Below are positions 43,136-51,829 of a stretch of DNA of 64,000 bases, in pieces (the stretch's first letter is position 1; every line of letters starts with the position of its first letter). Position numbers and translations under genes: made by a program. A model generated the notes under the pieces. It was given only the letters and a program-made list of their open reading frames with translations, made no database searches and was not told the DNA's origin. The DNA is taken from the NCBI GenBank assembly GCA_020633415.1, contig JACKDQ010000004.1, positions 62,001 to 126,000 on the forward strand, given 5' to 3'. Source of the stretch: Deltaproteobacteria bacterium. Lineage in GTDB: Bacteria > Myxococcota_A > Polyangia > GCA-2747355.

Positions 43136-43606
43136 ATGGGCGGTGACGACTCATCGATTGTTATCAGCCGGAGCGAGGTCGGGGGTGTGACCCGACTGAC
43201 CTTCTCCGGCCACATCAATGAACATTCCGATTTTTCCCAGGCGGGCGCGCTCAGCGGGCGGGTGGTCTTCGACCTCGAACAAGTGCAACGGGTCAACTCG
43301 TCCGGTGTCTTGCTCTGGGTTCGCTTTCTGCAAGGGCTAACCGATCTCGAGGAGCTGGTCTTCGTGCGCTGCAGTATGGCGATCGTCGTTCAGATGAATC
43401 TGATGCCCGAGTTTATGGGCACGGCGCGGGTTGACTCGTTCTTCGCGCCGTATGTCTGCGAGCGCACCGGCGAGTCCGATCTCCGTTTGCTGCAGGTCGC
43501 CGAGCTTGACGATTTGATGTTGCCACCGACCTACGAAGGCGAAGACGGTGTTTATGAGCTCGACGACCTCCCCGATCGCTACTTTGCCTTCCTACTCGCC
43601 GTTTAG
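43136..43606 (+). CDS. STAS-domain-like regulatory protein
   Basis: 156 residues. The fold signature of STAS/anti-sigma antagonists is visible: TRLTFSGHINEHSDF, then VVFDLEQVQRVNSSGVLLWVRFL with Ser in the position usually phosphorylated, then VFVRCSMAIVVQMNLMP. An acidic C-terminal tail of about 50 residues is added. A -10-like TACCTT ends 7 bases before the ATG (leaderless). It follows the CbcL-like gene by 66 bases and could regulate an envelope or sigma-factor pathway. Confidence 0.75.
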   Translation: MGGDDSSIVISRSEVGGVTRLTFSGHINEHSDFSQAGALSGRVVFDLEQVQRVNSSGVLLWVRFLQGLTDLEELVFVRCSMAIVVQMNLMPEFMGTARVDSFFAPYVCERTGESDLRLLQVAELDDLMLPPTYEGEDGVYELDDLPDRYFAFLLAV

Positions 43607-43689
43607 CGGCGCCTCCAAGTCTTTGGAAAGATTAACTCTGCGATCTTCCCGATCCGCAAGTGGCGATTTAGAAGTATTATCGTAACCCT

Positions 43690-45771
43690 GTGAAGTCTGA
43701 CCGACGGGATAGCTATCGCGTTACGCTGCGTCACGGCCAAGTCACCGTCGAGGTGGAAGCCGAGGGGCGGCGCTACGAAGCACTCGATATTGCGGCCGGT
43801 GGCGCCAAGCTCTTCGTTCCGCCGCAGGACGTCCAGGCACTGCGCAACGCCGAGGTCTGGGTGCGCGCCGAGGGCCTGCCGCCGTTTCGGGCAAACGTCG
43901 AGCCGGTCGCTTCGCGCGGCAACCTCTTCGACGATCGAATCCCGGTCAGCGTGCGGTTTTCGCGGCTTGGCAACGATGGGCTGGCTACGCTCTGCGAACT
44001 GATCGCCCGGCTCTACATGATGCAGAGCAAGAGTCCGCAGGCTCGCGAAGCCTCCGAGGGGCGGTTGACGATCATCGAGCGCAAGCAGATCATGCGCATC
44101 ATCCGCCAGGCGCTGTCCGAGCAACGCGGTGTCTTGGCCTACACCGAACTGGAAAAGGAAGCGATCGAGCTCAAGTTCACTGCCCTGCAAGAGCACGGCG
44201 GCCAAGAAGTGTTGCGCGTCGAGGGCGATGCGCAGACGGTGCTGCGCCACGGTCAAAAGTACGTCTTCGCCTTTGCCGGAAAATCCGCATTGCATGTCTT
44301 TAGCGGCGTGATCGAGCGCGCCGCCGACGGTGGCTACCGGGTGACGGTGCCCCAAGAGATCGAGAAGACCGGCTTCCGTGGCTCACGTCGGGTGCGACCG
44401 ACCGACGAGCTGTTGGTTTCTTTCGTCCATCCGCGACAATCGGAGCGCACGCTGAAAAAGAACGTCACCGATGTTAGTAGCGGCGGCTTAGCGTTCTCCT
44501 TCGATCCGCGCAAAGATCTGCTGTTTCCTGGCGAGCGCTTAGTGCTCGATCTCGGTGACGGTCAGATGTGGGCCGAAGCGATGGTGCGCAGTCTGGCGCC
44601 ACGCAGCGGTGACAACGGCCTGTCTTGCGGTGTCGAGTTTGTACGCTTTCCACAGCGACAGATCGCCGATCGCTGGCGCGAGTTCGTCTTCCACCAGAGC
44701 TATCCCTCTTTGCGGCTCGGCGAGCAGCAATCGGTACAACAGGCCTGGGAAGTGCTTGAGAGCTCCAACTACGTTGGCGGTGAGACCACCGCTGGTATGC
44801 GCGACGAGTTACGCCAAAACTTCCACCGCGCATGGAATCGCTTTTCGAAAAAGAGCCACTTTGGCACGTTCTTCGTCGCTTACCACGACGAGCAACCGGT
44901 GGGCACTGTCGCTGCCAACCTGCTTTATCCAGGAACCTGGCTCTTGCACCACTTCGGCATCGATGAGCGCTCGCGCACCCAGAGCAAGCGTTTCCTGTTC
45001 GATGTTGCCCACAGCATCTATCTCGGCATGCTCCAACTCTTACAGCAGCTGGAAAACTTCGAGCACTTTGTGATTTTCGCCGACGCTGGACGATCCTGGA
45101 ATCGAATGATGTACGGCCACTTCCTCGACCAGTATTCGCGCGGTGAAGACTACGTCTACGACAAATGTGTGGTCTATAAGTGCACCCCCTGCGAGGAGCT
45201 CTTGGCGAACTTGCCGAGCATTTCGGCTCAATGTGATATCGAGCTCGCCAGGGAGGAGCAGCTGACCGAACTGGCCGACCTGCTTGCGCTCACCTGCACG
45301 CCCGTCGAGCGCCGGGCGATGGCGCTCGACCCGGGCCGGCTGGCCCTGCGGCGCTTTTCCGAGTATTGCAGCCAGCGCGACTATTTGCGCGATCGCCGGA
45401 TCTTCGTTGCAGTCAAGCAGGGCGAAGCCGTGGGCTACATCGTCGCCGAGCGCGGTGACGAGGGCGCCAACGTCTTTCACTTGCTCAACCGTTGCTGGCT
45501 AATCCGCGCGACCGACGACGATCAGATTTGGGCGGCCGCGCGCGCGCCGCTGTTGCGTCGGGCGCTCGAACACTATGTCGAGCATGGCGCACCCGAGGCG
45601 CTGTTCTTGTCGATGGCTGATGACGCTGAGACCGAGGCAGAACTGGCGCAGTTCGGTCTGCATCGACAGGCGAGCGGCATGCGCTATATCGGTGGACGTC
45701 ACCTGATCCCATCGTGGATGAACTACGTCGACGAGTTGCTCGGTACGCTGCGCGGTACCGCCCAGAGCTAG
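43690..45771 (+). CDS. Double-PilZ protein fused to an acyltransferase-like domain
   Basis: 693 residues, GTG start. A degenerate N-terminal PilZ-like unit (RRDSYR, DIAAGG), a YcgR-N-like middle (about 125-225), then a canonical PilZ with RGSRR at 230-234 and DVSSGG at 261-266, which should bind cyclic di-GMP. The remaining 350 residues contain a GNAT-like domain (FFVAYHDEQPVGTVAANLLYPG split around 395-415; later RIFVAVKQGEAVGYIVAE). This points to an enzyme or effector gated by cyclic di-GMP, possibly made at the GGDEF protein at 7.7 kb. Substrate unknown. Confidence 0.85.
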   Translation: MKSDRRDSYRVTLRHGQVTVEVEAEGRRYEALDIAAGGAKLFVPPQDVQALRNAEVWVRAEGLPPFRANVEPVASRGNLFDDRIPVSVRFSRLGNDGLATLCELIARLYMMQSKSPQAREASEGRLTIIERKQIMRIIRQALSEQRGVLAYTELEKEAIELKFTALQEHGGQEVLRVEGDAQTVLRHGQKYVFAFAGKSALHVFSGVIERAADGGYRVTVPQEIEKTGFRGSRRVRPTDELLVSFVHPRQSERTLKKNVTDVSSGGLAFSFDPRKDLLFPGERLVLDLGDGQMWAEAMVRSLAPRSGDNGLSCGVEFVRFPQRQIADRWREFVFHQSYPSLRLGEQQSVQQAWEVLESSNYVGGETTAGMRDELRQNFHRAWNRFSKKSHFGTFFVAYHDEQPVGTVAANLLYPGTWLLHHFGIDERSRTQSKRFLFDVAHSIYLGMLQLLQQLENFEHFVIFADAGRSWNRMMYGHFLDQYSRGEDYVYDKCVVYKCTPCEELLANLPSISAQCDIELAREEQLTELADLLALTCTPVERRAMALDPGRLALRRFSEYCSQRDYLRDRRIFVAVKQGEAVGYIVAERGDEGANVFHLLNRCWLIRATDDDQIWAAARAPLLRRALEHYVEHGAPEALFLSMADDAETEAELAQFGLHRQASGMRYIGGRHLIPSWMNYVDELLGTLRGTAQS

Positions 45772-45792
45772 GGCAGGCAGAGCAGTTGGGCG

Positions 45793-45819
45793 CGGCGCGA
45801 TGCTGTGCCGATCGCGCCG
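45793..45819. terminator. Hairpin between convergent genes
   Basis: Perfect 9-bp arms CGGCGCGAT and ATCGCGCCG with a 9-base loop, in the 56-base gap between the PilZ gene and the nitroreductase gene. No T-run. Confidence 0.5.
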
Positions 45820-45827
45820 GCAAACGC

Positions 45828-47009
45828 TCAGCGTCCGACGTTTCGCGGGTGAGCGAAGGTTTCGATCGGTAGGCGTAGCGCGCGCAGTTGCGGGCGTTCG
45901 GCCCGTGAGATGCGGAAGTTGAAGATCGGACAATAGCCCGCTGGGACGCCGAGAACGTCGGCGAATTGCCGCTGAAGCGAGAGAATCTCATCGCGCTCTT
46001 TGCCGCTAAAGCCGGCCCCATCCCAGTAGCGTGCGCGCAGATAGAAGAACGGCAGCACGGCCCAGGGCTGGATCGCCAGGTTGTGCGTGTCTGCCGTCAG
46101 CCACATCCGCTGCAGTGAGCGGCCGAGGGTGAGAAACGCTTCCACATCGGGTGAATCGGGAATCGCCAGCGTGGCCAGGTGCGAGGATTTCACCAGCGCA
46201 GATTTGCTGATCCGGGTGGCGAGAAAGTTTGGCACGCAGAACTTGGTGAAGCGGTACGAGCGCAGCAGTTTGAGAAACAGCACCGCCAATCGCGGCATTT
46301 CGAGCGTCCGTACGTCGATGCCGTCGGCCGTCTGCTCGCTCGCCTCGGGCGTAAATCGCAACTCGGCAAACAGCAAACTGTGCAACTCGCGGTGAAAGAA
46401 TCGAATTCGATCGGCAGCAGCAAGAATCTTGGCGATCTGCTTCTTCTGCTTCCTGTCGGGGGTGGCGAACATTTTGTAGTTCGTACCGAGTTCAGCGACG
46501 CTGTGTTTGAGTGCGTCGATCTGCTGATCCTCGAGCGGCGGTCCGCGATGCGCTAGGCGGTTGGTGCAACGCGACCAAACTGCCGCATGCAGCGGGTGCT
46601 TGGTCGGTCTGTGTTCACGTCCGGTGAAGTCGACGTGGACACGCAGATCCTTGGCGTTCGCAGTGCCCGTCAGCCGAACATCTGTGGCTACACCGAGCGA
46701 TGCGGCGCCGATCAGCACGTTCTCGAGAAACGAGCCGACGGCCATCACGGCAGCCAAGCGTCCGACGTCGAGCAGATTGTCCGAGCGTGCAGGGTCAAGA
46801 TAGAGCTCGATGCCGTGGCTATCGTACTCAGCCCGCCAAGGCTGCACGTTGCCTCCCGAGGGCGCACAACGGCCCATCGCCAAGAGCTTGCGCACCTCAT
46901 CGGGGCGGAGGCTGGTTGTCGGCTTCGGTCGACGCGTGTTGGTGGGGCTCACCAAAGGTGCCATCGCATCGGCCATCTCGCGCGCTACTGTTAGCCGTTC
47001 GCTTGCCAT
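45828..47009 (-). CDS. Nitroreductase-fold protein, paralogue of the fused domain at 50.7-51.8 kb
   Basis: 393 residues. FMN-binding nitroreductase signature near residues 46-58 (GRCAPSGGNVQPW) and the later QRMWLTADTHNLAIQPWA segment. It matches the C-terminal half of the ThiF-nitroreductase fusion along its length, including the rare ADGID(V/I)xTLE motif. It likely uses FMN and NAD(P)H on an unknown substrate. Third in a minus-strand set with the FadL-type gene and the SDR gene. Confidence 0.88.
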   Translation of the reverse strand: MASERLTVAREMADAMAPLVSPTNTRRPKPTTSLRPDEVRKLLAMGRCAPSGGNVQPWRAEYDSHGIELYLDPARSDNLLDVGRLAAVMAVGSFLENVLIGAASLGVATDVRLTGTANAKDLRVHVDFTGREHRPTKHPLHAAVWSRCTNRLAHRGPPLEDQQIDALKHSVAELGTNYKMFATPDRKQKKQIAKILAAADRIRFFHRELHSLLFAELRFTPEASEQTADGIDVRTLEMPRLAVLFLKLLRSYRFTKFCVPNFLATRISKSALVKSSHLATLAIPDSPDVEAFLTLGRSLQRMWLTADTHNLAIQPWAVLPFFYLRARYWDGAGFSGKERDEILSLQRQFADVLGVPAGYCPIFNFRISRAERPQLRALRLPIETFAHPRNVGR

Positions 47010-47026
47010 CGTTCAGCTCATTTCCG

Positions 47027-48022
47027 CTAGGTAAGCATTCTAAATGTGCGCAACATGCCGACGTAGGCGCGGCTGGCCCAAGCTGGCCACAATCGCTCGG
47101 CGACCAGCGCTTCGTAGGGGAACCCTTCGCCGTAGGCTTGACGCGATCTAAAATACTCGACCCGCTGGTCGTGGTCCTGTTCGCACTGACCGGTCTGAGA
47201 AAGGACAGTGCGTGCTGTCATGCGGATCGCTCGGGGCAGGCTGCGGCGCAGCGCCTCGTTGGAATGGGTGCCGACCAACAGACGTACGCCGCGCGGCCGA
47301 ATGATCGGGGATGGCACCTTCGCTGTGGGTCGGATCGACATCCGAGCGATATAGTCGGCGATGCCGCGCCTGGCGAATGGGTTGGACATCGGCATCGAGT
47401 ACCATTCGAGCGGCGCATCGCGACGCACGATATTCCGGCGCAACATCGCTGTTTCGTAGGCACCCGGCATCACCACCTTCGCTCGATCGGGGAAGGTCTC
47501 TTGGAACTCGCGGACCGCGCGCTTTTTGATTCCGGCATGGGTGCGAAGCGATGGGTCGGTGATGCTCGGGTGCGCGACAACGCCGCTGAAGTAGAAGATC
47601 GGCGCGGTCGGTTCAAGCAGCGGCTCGAGCCCTTTGGCGAGGGCCAGCGGCGTGCGGATATTGAGCGTTTCCATCAGCGGGACGAGTTGAGGATTCTCGG
47701 CGACGTCGGTGTCGAGATATCCCGTCCCATTGACCAGGATGATCGACGCGATCATCCCGTCGTCTGTTTGGACGCGCTGACTGATCTCGCCGACAACCCG
47801 CTCGACTTCGGTGTCGATCGCAAGGTCCGCTCTGACGTGTTCGTAACGCTCGAGCTGAGTCGGAGTTAGTTGATCAAGTCGGTCGATTTCGTCGCGTGGG
47901 CGACGGGAGATCCCGATAATCCGCTGATCGGTAAAACGGCGCAGCGCCCAATATAGCACTGCGTTACCCAGACCTTCAGAAGCACCGGTAAGAATCACAA
48001 ATCGTCCAGAGGCGCCGGCCAC
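47027..48022 (-). CDS. Short-chain dehydrogenase/reductase (SDR) family protein
   Basis: 331 residues, GTG start with the strong ribosome site AAAGGAGGT. Rossmann motif TGASEGLG at about residues 12-19 and GISRRPRDE for the dinucleotide ribose. The usual catalytic YxxxK is not plain: FYFSGVVAH takes the place of the Ser strand and HAGIKKRAVREF the Tyr-Lys helix, with Tyr replaced. So activity is uncertain. It lies 17 bases from the nitroreductase gene; the pair may act on the same compound. Confidence 0.82.
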   Translation of the reverse strand: MAGASGRFVILTGASEGLGNAVLYWALRRFTDQRIIGISRRPRDEIDRLDQLTPTQLERYEHVRADLAIDTEVERVVGEISQRVQTDDGMIASIILVNGTGYLDTDVAENPQLVPLMETLNIRTPLALAKGLEPLLEPTAPIFYFSGVVAHPSITDPSLRTHAGIKKRAVREFQETFPDRAKVVMPGAYETAMLRRNIVRRDAPLEWYSMPMSNPFARRGIADYIARMSIRPTAKVPSPIIRPRGVRLLVGTHSNEALRRSLPRAIRMTARTVLSQTGQCEQDHDQRVEYFRSRQAYGEGFPYEALVAERLWPAWASRAYVGMLRTFRMLT

Positions 48023-48047
48023 GGCGGACCTCCTTTAAGTCATGATG

Positions 48048-49274
48048 TTAGCGCCGCCAAGTTGCCGAGAGGGCGAGTGTTGTTACCAAGAGCTTGTAAT
48101 CACCCGCGGGCGATCCGTTCAGCGATGGACTGCTGGTGGTTTCGGAGGCGAAGGCGAAGGCCGCGCCGGCGTCGATCGAAAGCGATTCGCCGCTCCAGCC
48201 GCCGCCGAAAGCGACCGCGTGCATCAGGCCTGGCGGCGAGGTGAAGGGGCCCGCTGTGCTCTCGGGAACCGCTGAATTGGCCAGCGTATAACCGGCGCGC
48301 GCTGAAAGCTTCCAGGGCAGCTTGAACTCGGCGGCCCAGCGGCCGCCGTAGTGGTTCTTCCAATTGAGCGGAACCGCGGGCAGGGCGGTGTCTTGGCCGT
48401 TGACCGTCAAGATGGTCTGTAGTTGATCGTTTGCTTCGTCATAAAAGCGCGCGTAGAACTCACCGACGAGTAGCAGCCGATCAGCGAGCGTCGCGTAAGC
48501 CAAGCCAGCGCGGAAAAAGTGGGCGATGTTGTACTCCGCCCTGGCATCGCCTGACTGAATGCCTTGGGCGCTGGTCACCGTCGCTGTGCCGCTCAGTTCG
48601 TTGGAGATCTTCGAGCTATAGTTGAGGCCGATGCGCAACTGACGCATCGGTTGATAGAATATACCCGCCTGAACACCGGGTGTGCCGAAGCCCGAGAGAT
48701 CCTGGGACACCGTCGTTGGTCCAGCCGGTCCCGTCGGCGGCATTACCAGATCGACCTTCTGTTGGTTATAGGCCAAGCGCAACGCCACCGCGACGCTCAG
48801 TCCGTCGATGATCCGGAACGAGACGGGGATCGCGATCTCAATCCCGCCGACCTTTAGCTCGATGTCTTGGTTGCCGATCGCCGGTACCGACTCATACTTC
48901 GCGCCGAATCCGCCGGTCGAGTAAATCGCTGCACCGACGACAAAGCGCTCAAACAGTCGCAGCGCACCGCCCGCAAAAAATAGTGGTACGAATGCGGTGC
49001 CCGAGGAAAACCCTGCGCCTTGCGCGCCCAAAGGTGCGGTCGCGCTCGGTAGCACTGGGGTAAATGCAGCGGCGACCGAGTAATGAGGGATTTGGTCGAG
49101 CGCCGCGGGATTGTGGTAAATCGCCATGGCGCTGTCGGTGAAGGCCACGCCAGCGCCGGCCATGCCGACCGAGCGAGCATCGTGCAACACTGGGGGATCG
49201 GGGGTCGCTGCCGCCGACACGGGCACCAGTAGCGCCGCGGCAAGGGAAAGACATAGGCAAGCCCGCTTGTCCAT
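48048..49274 (-). CDS. FadL/OmpP1-family outer-membrane transport protein
   Basis: 408 residues from ATG 49274, chosen for GGAGG upstream and a signal peptide (SAAATP). The FadL hallmark N-terminal motif is clear: ARSVGMAGAGVAFTDSAMAIYHNPAAL, given here as ARSVGMAGAG and AIYHNPAAL. A beta-barrel follows. It should import hydrophobic molecules across the outer membrane. Next to SDR and nitroreductase genes it may supply their substrate. Confidence 0.9.
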   Translation of the reverse strand: MDKRACLCLSLAAALLVPVSAAATPDPPVLHDARSVGMAGAGVAFTDSAMAIYHNPAALDQIPHYSVAAAFTPVLPSATAPLGAQGAGFSSGTAFVPLFFAGGALRLFERFVVGAAIYSTGGFGAKYESVPAIGNQDIELKVGGIEIAIPVSFRIIDGLSVAVALRLAYNQQKVDLVMPPTGPAGPTTVSQDLSGFGTPGVQAGIFYQPMRQLRIGLNYSSKISNELSGTATVTSAQGIQSGDARAEYNIAHFFRAGLAYATLADRLLLVGEFYARFYDEANDQLQTILTVNGQDTALPAVPLNWKNHYGGRWAAEFKLPWKLSARAGYTLANSAVPESTAGPFTSPPGLMHAVAFGGGWSGESLSIDAGAAFAFASETTSSPSLNGSPAGDYKLLVTTLALSATWRR

Positions 49275-49509
49275 CACACCCTCCAAATTGTCATGAGCCC
49301 CTATTTTCCGCCGGCAACCCGTCGCATCGCAACCGCTTTTTTTTCTGTGCCCTGCGACGCCCTCTGTGGCCAATTGTGCCGGTTCTCGACGAAGCGCGCC
49401 GATGTCTCGGGTTCGCCCAAGCAGTCGCGGCGAAGATTGCGACGAGCTGCCCCAAGCCGTAAAATGGTTGTCGCCGCAATATTTACCGCCTTTGCATTAA
49501 GGACCAGCT
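49275..49509. other. Divergent intergenic region
   Basis: 235 bases between the FadL-type gene and the ThiF-nitroreductase gene. A run of eight T residues lies near 49334, without an obvious stem before it. No gene seen. Confidence 0.4.
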
Positions 49510-51789
49510 ATGACTATCGACGACCGATTGCGCCAGCTTGACCGCGCGCCGGCGGCTGCGGAGGACCGCCCGGTATTCTTTGACCTGTTAAAAGACGAGC
49601 AGCAGCTTGCGCAGCTGGTCGCAGAGAGCCCGCTGATTCGTACGATCGATCGCATCGATCAGCATGTCGCCGAGCTGATCCGCATCGAGAATCCCTCGCA
49701 GAAGTTTTCTGCAGAAGAGATGCAGCAGCGGGTGAGGAAGCGCCTCGGCGAGCGGCCGAGCGCCTACGGCGTTTGGGTCTACTACCCCTGGCTCGACTTG
49801 CTTTGCCACGTGCTGCGCAAGGACGAGTACCTCACCGTGCGTGCAGACCGCAATCGCTACAAGATCACCCCCGACGAGCAGCAGCGCTTGCGCGCCTGCT
49901 CTGTCGGATTGGTCGGCCTGTCCGTCGGGCACATCATCGCGCTGACCATGGCGATGGAAGGCGTGGGCGGACACTTCAAGCTGGCCGACTTTGATGAGCT
50001 CTCGCTGGGAAACACCAACCGCGTGCCTTGTGGAAACAGCACCGTGGGGATGAACAAGGCCCGCTTGGCCGCGCGCAAAATGTATGAGCTCGATCCTTAC
50101 CTCGAGATCGAGGTATTCACCGACGGTGTGACCGACCCGTACGCCTTCGTCGACGGTGGTCGCCGGCTCGATATCGTCGTCGAAGAATGCGACAACTTGG
50201 CGATGAAGCTCAAGCTGCGCTATTGCGCCCGCGAGCTCGGCGTTCCGCTGGTGATGGAGACCAATGAGCAGGGCATGCTGGACATCGAGCGCTACGATCT
50301 CGAGCCGCAGCGTCAGCCGTTTCATGGCTTGCTCGGCGATCTGACCCCCGACAGGCTCGAGGGGCTAAACATGGAAGACAAGGTGGCGATCGGCCTAAAA
50401 ATCCTCGGTGATAAGCCGCTTTCTCCGAGGATGGCGGCATCGCTGCTGGAGATCGATCAGACGATCACGGGTTGGTCTCAGCTCGGCTCCGGCACCGTGC
50501 TCGGTGGTGCAGTCGTTACCGACACCGTACGCCGGATCCTGCTGGGCGAGCTGTCGTGCTCCGGGCGCTTCTATGTCAACCTCGCTGAGTTGGTCGCCGA
50601 TCAGTTCGTTTCGTCGGCTGTCGTACCCCTCGATGATGCGCCGGAGCATCGTACACCGACGCCGTCCAGCGAAGTCCGCCGCGCTGAGGCGACGGCTTCC
50701 GCCGCGTCGAGCCAAGGGATCTCCGTCGAGCAACTGCGCTCGCTGGTCGAGGCCGCCACGCTGGCCCCCTCGGGGGGAAACTGCCAGCCGTGGCTTTTCG
50801 AGGGCGATCTACAAGGCGGCGCGCTGATCTGCCATACCGACGCGACGCGCGCCGGACCGTTCCTCGATTTTCGCCATTGCGCGAGCATCTCCGCGCTGGG
50901 TGCGGCCGTCGAGAACATCGTAATCGCCGCCGGCGGCGCTGGCCTAGCCGCGTCGATCGAACCGCTCGGTGAGACCGGCGAATCCCCATTCAGCTGCCGG
51001 ATCTCATTTAGCCACAGCGGCCAGCTGCAACCCGACCCGTTGATCGCGTTCATCCCAACGCGGATGACCAACCGCAAGCCGGGCGAACGCCAGCCGCTTA
51101 CCGCTGCTCAAACGAATGCGCTGCTCAAGGCGGCCAGCGATCGCGAGTGCGAGCTGATCATTATCGACGAGGAAGCGCGCCTGGCGCAGCTCGGCAAAGT
51201 GCTCGGCGAACTCGATCGCATGCGAGTTTTCGTCAAGCCGCTACACAAAGAAGTGCTCAGCGAGATTCGCTGGTCGCGCGACGAAGTGATCCGCACCGCC
51301 GATGGCATTGACATCGACACGCTGGAGCTCAATCGTGCCGAGCAAGCGGCGTTGCGGATGTTGCGCTACGGCCCAACCGTCTCGTTGATGCAAACGGTGG
51401 GTGGCGGTCGTGCGCTGACCAAGACCGCACCACGCTTCATGAGTAGTTCAGCGGCGGCCTGTATGCTGAGGCACCCGCGAAACGACGCGGCGGCGTTCTT
51501 TGCCGGTGGTCGGGCGATGCAGCGCGTTTGGTTGACCGCCACCTCGCTCGGCCTAGCGTTTCAGCCGTGGAGTGCTTGCACCTACATGTTCTTCAGACTG
51601 CGCCAAGGGGGAGAGGGCTACACAGCGCGTGAGGCCAAGGAGCTTCAATCCCTCGGCGAAACCTTCGATCAGATCTGGGGCACCAGCGAAGGCTGCGCCG
51701 ACGTGCTGCTCTTTAGGCTGACGCACGCGCCGACCCCGGAAATTCGCGCGCTACGTCGTCCCGTTTCCGACGTTTTTACGGTACGCTGA
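49510..51789 (+). CDS. ThiF/E1-like adenylation domain fused to a nitroreductase domain (Rv1355c-like family)
   Basis: 759 residues. After a helical N-terminal region, a ThiF/MoeB-type Rossmann domain starts near residue 130: GLVGLSVGH as nucleotide loop, LADFDELSLGNTNRV with the E1 Asp and Asn-Arg, then VVEECDNLAMK. From about residue 405 a nitroreductase domain follows (LAPSGGNCQPW 418-428; TADGIDIDTLE; QRVWLTATSLGLAFQPW). The same order is known in the actinobacterial Rv1355c family of unknown function. No CXXC zinc pairs typical of MoeB are seen. It probably adenylates a carboxylate or peptide end and modifies it by redox chemistry; that is inference. Confidence 0.87.
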   Translation: MTIDDRLRQLDRAPAAAEDRPVFFDLLKDEQQLAQLVAESPLIRTIDRIDQHVAELIRIENPSQKFSAEEMQQRVRKRLGERPSAYGVWVYYPWLDLLCHVLRKDEYLTVRADRNRYKITPDEQQRLRACSVGLVGLSVGHIIALTMAMEGVGGHFKLADFDELSLGNTNRVPCGNSTVGMNKARLAARKMYELDPYLEIEVFTDGVTDPYAFVDGGRRLDIVVEECDNLAMKLKLRYCARELGVPLVMETNEQGMLDIERYDLEPQRQPFHGLLGDLTPDRLEGLNMEDKVAIGLKILGDKPLSPRMAASLLEIDQTITGWSQLGSGTVLGGAVVTDTVRRILLGELSCSGRFYVNLAELVADQFVSSAVVPLDDAPEHRTPTPSSEVRRAEATASAASSQGISVEQLRSLVEAATLAPSGGNCQPWLFEGDLQGGALICHTDATRAGPFLDFRHCASISALGAAVENIVIAAGGAGLAASIEPLGETGESPFSCRISFSHSGQLQPDPLIAFIPTRMTNRKPGERQPLTAAQTNALLKAASDRECELIIIDEEARLAQLGKVLGELDRMRVFVKPLHKEVLSEIRWSRDEVIRTADGIDIDTLELNRAEQAALRMLRYGPTVSLMQTVGGGRALTKTAPRFMSSSAAACMLRHPRNDAAAFFAGGRAMQRVWLTATSLGLAFQPWSACTYMFFRLRQGGEGYTAREAKELQSLGETFDQIWGTSEGCADVLLFRLTHAPTPEIRALRRPVSDVFTVR

Positions 51790-51829
51790 AAGAACATCGA
51801 CCTCCAATACGCGCCGGAAGGTATTTGCG

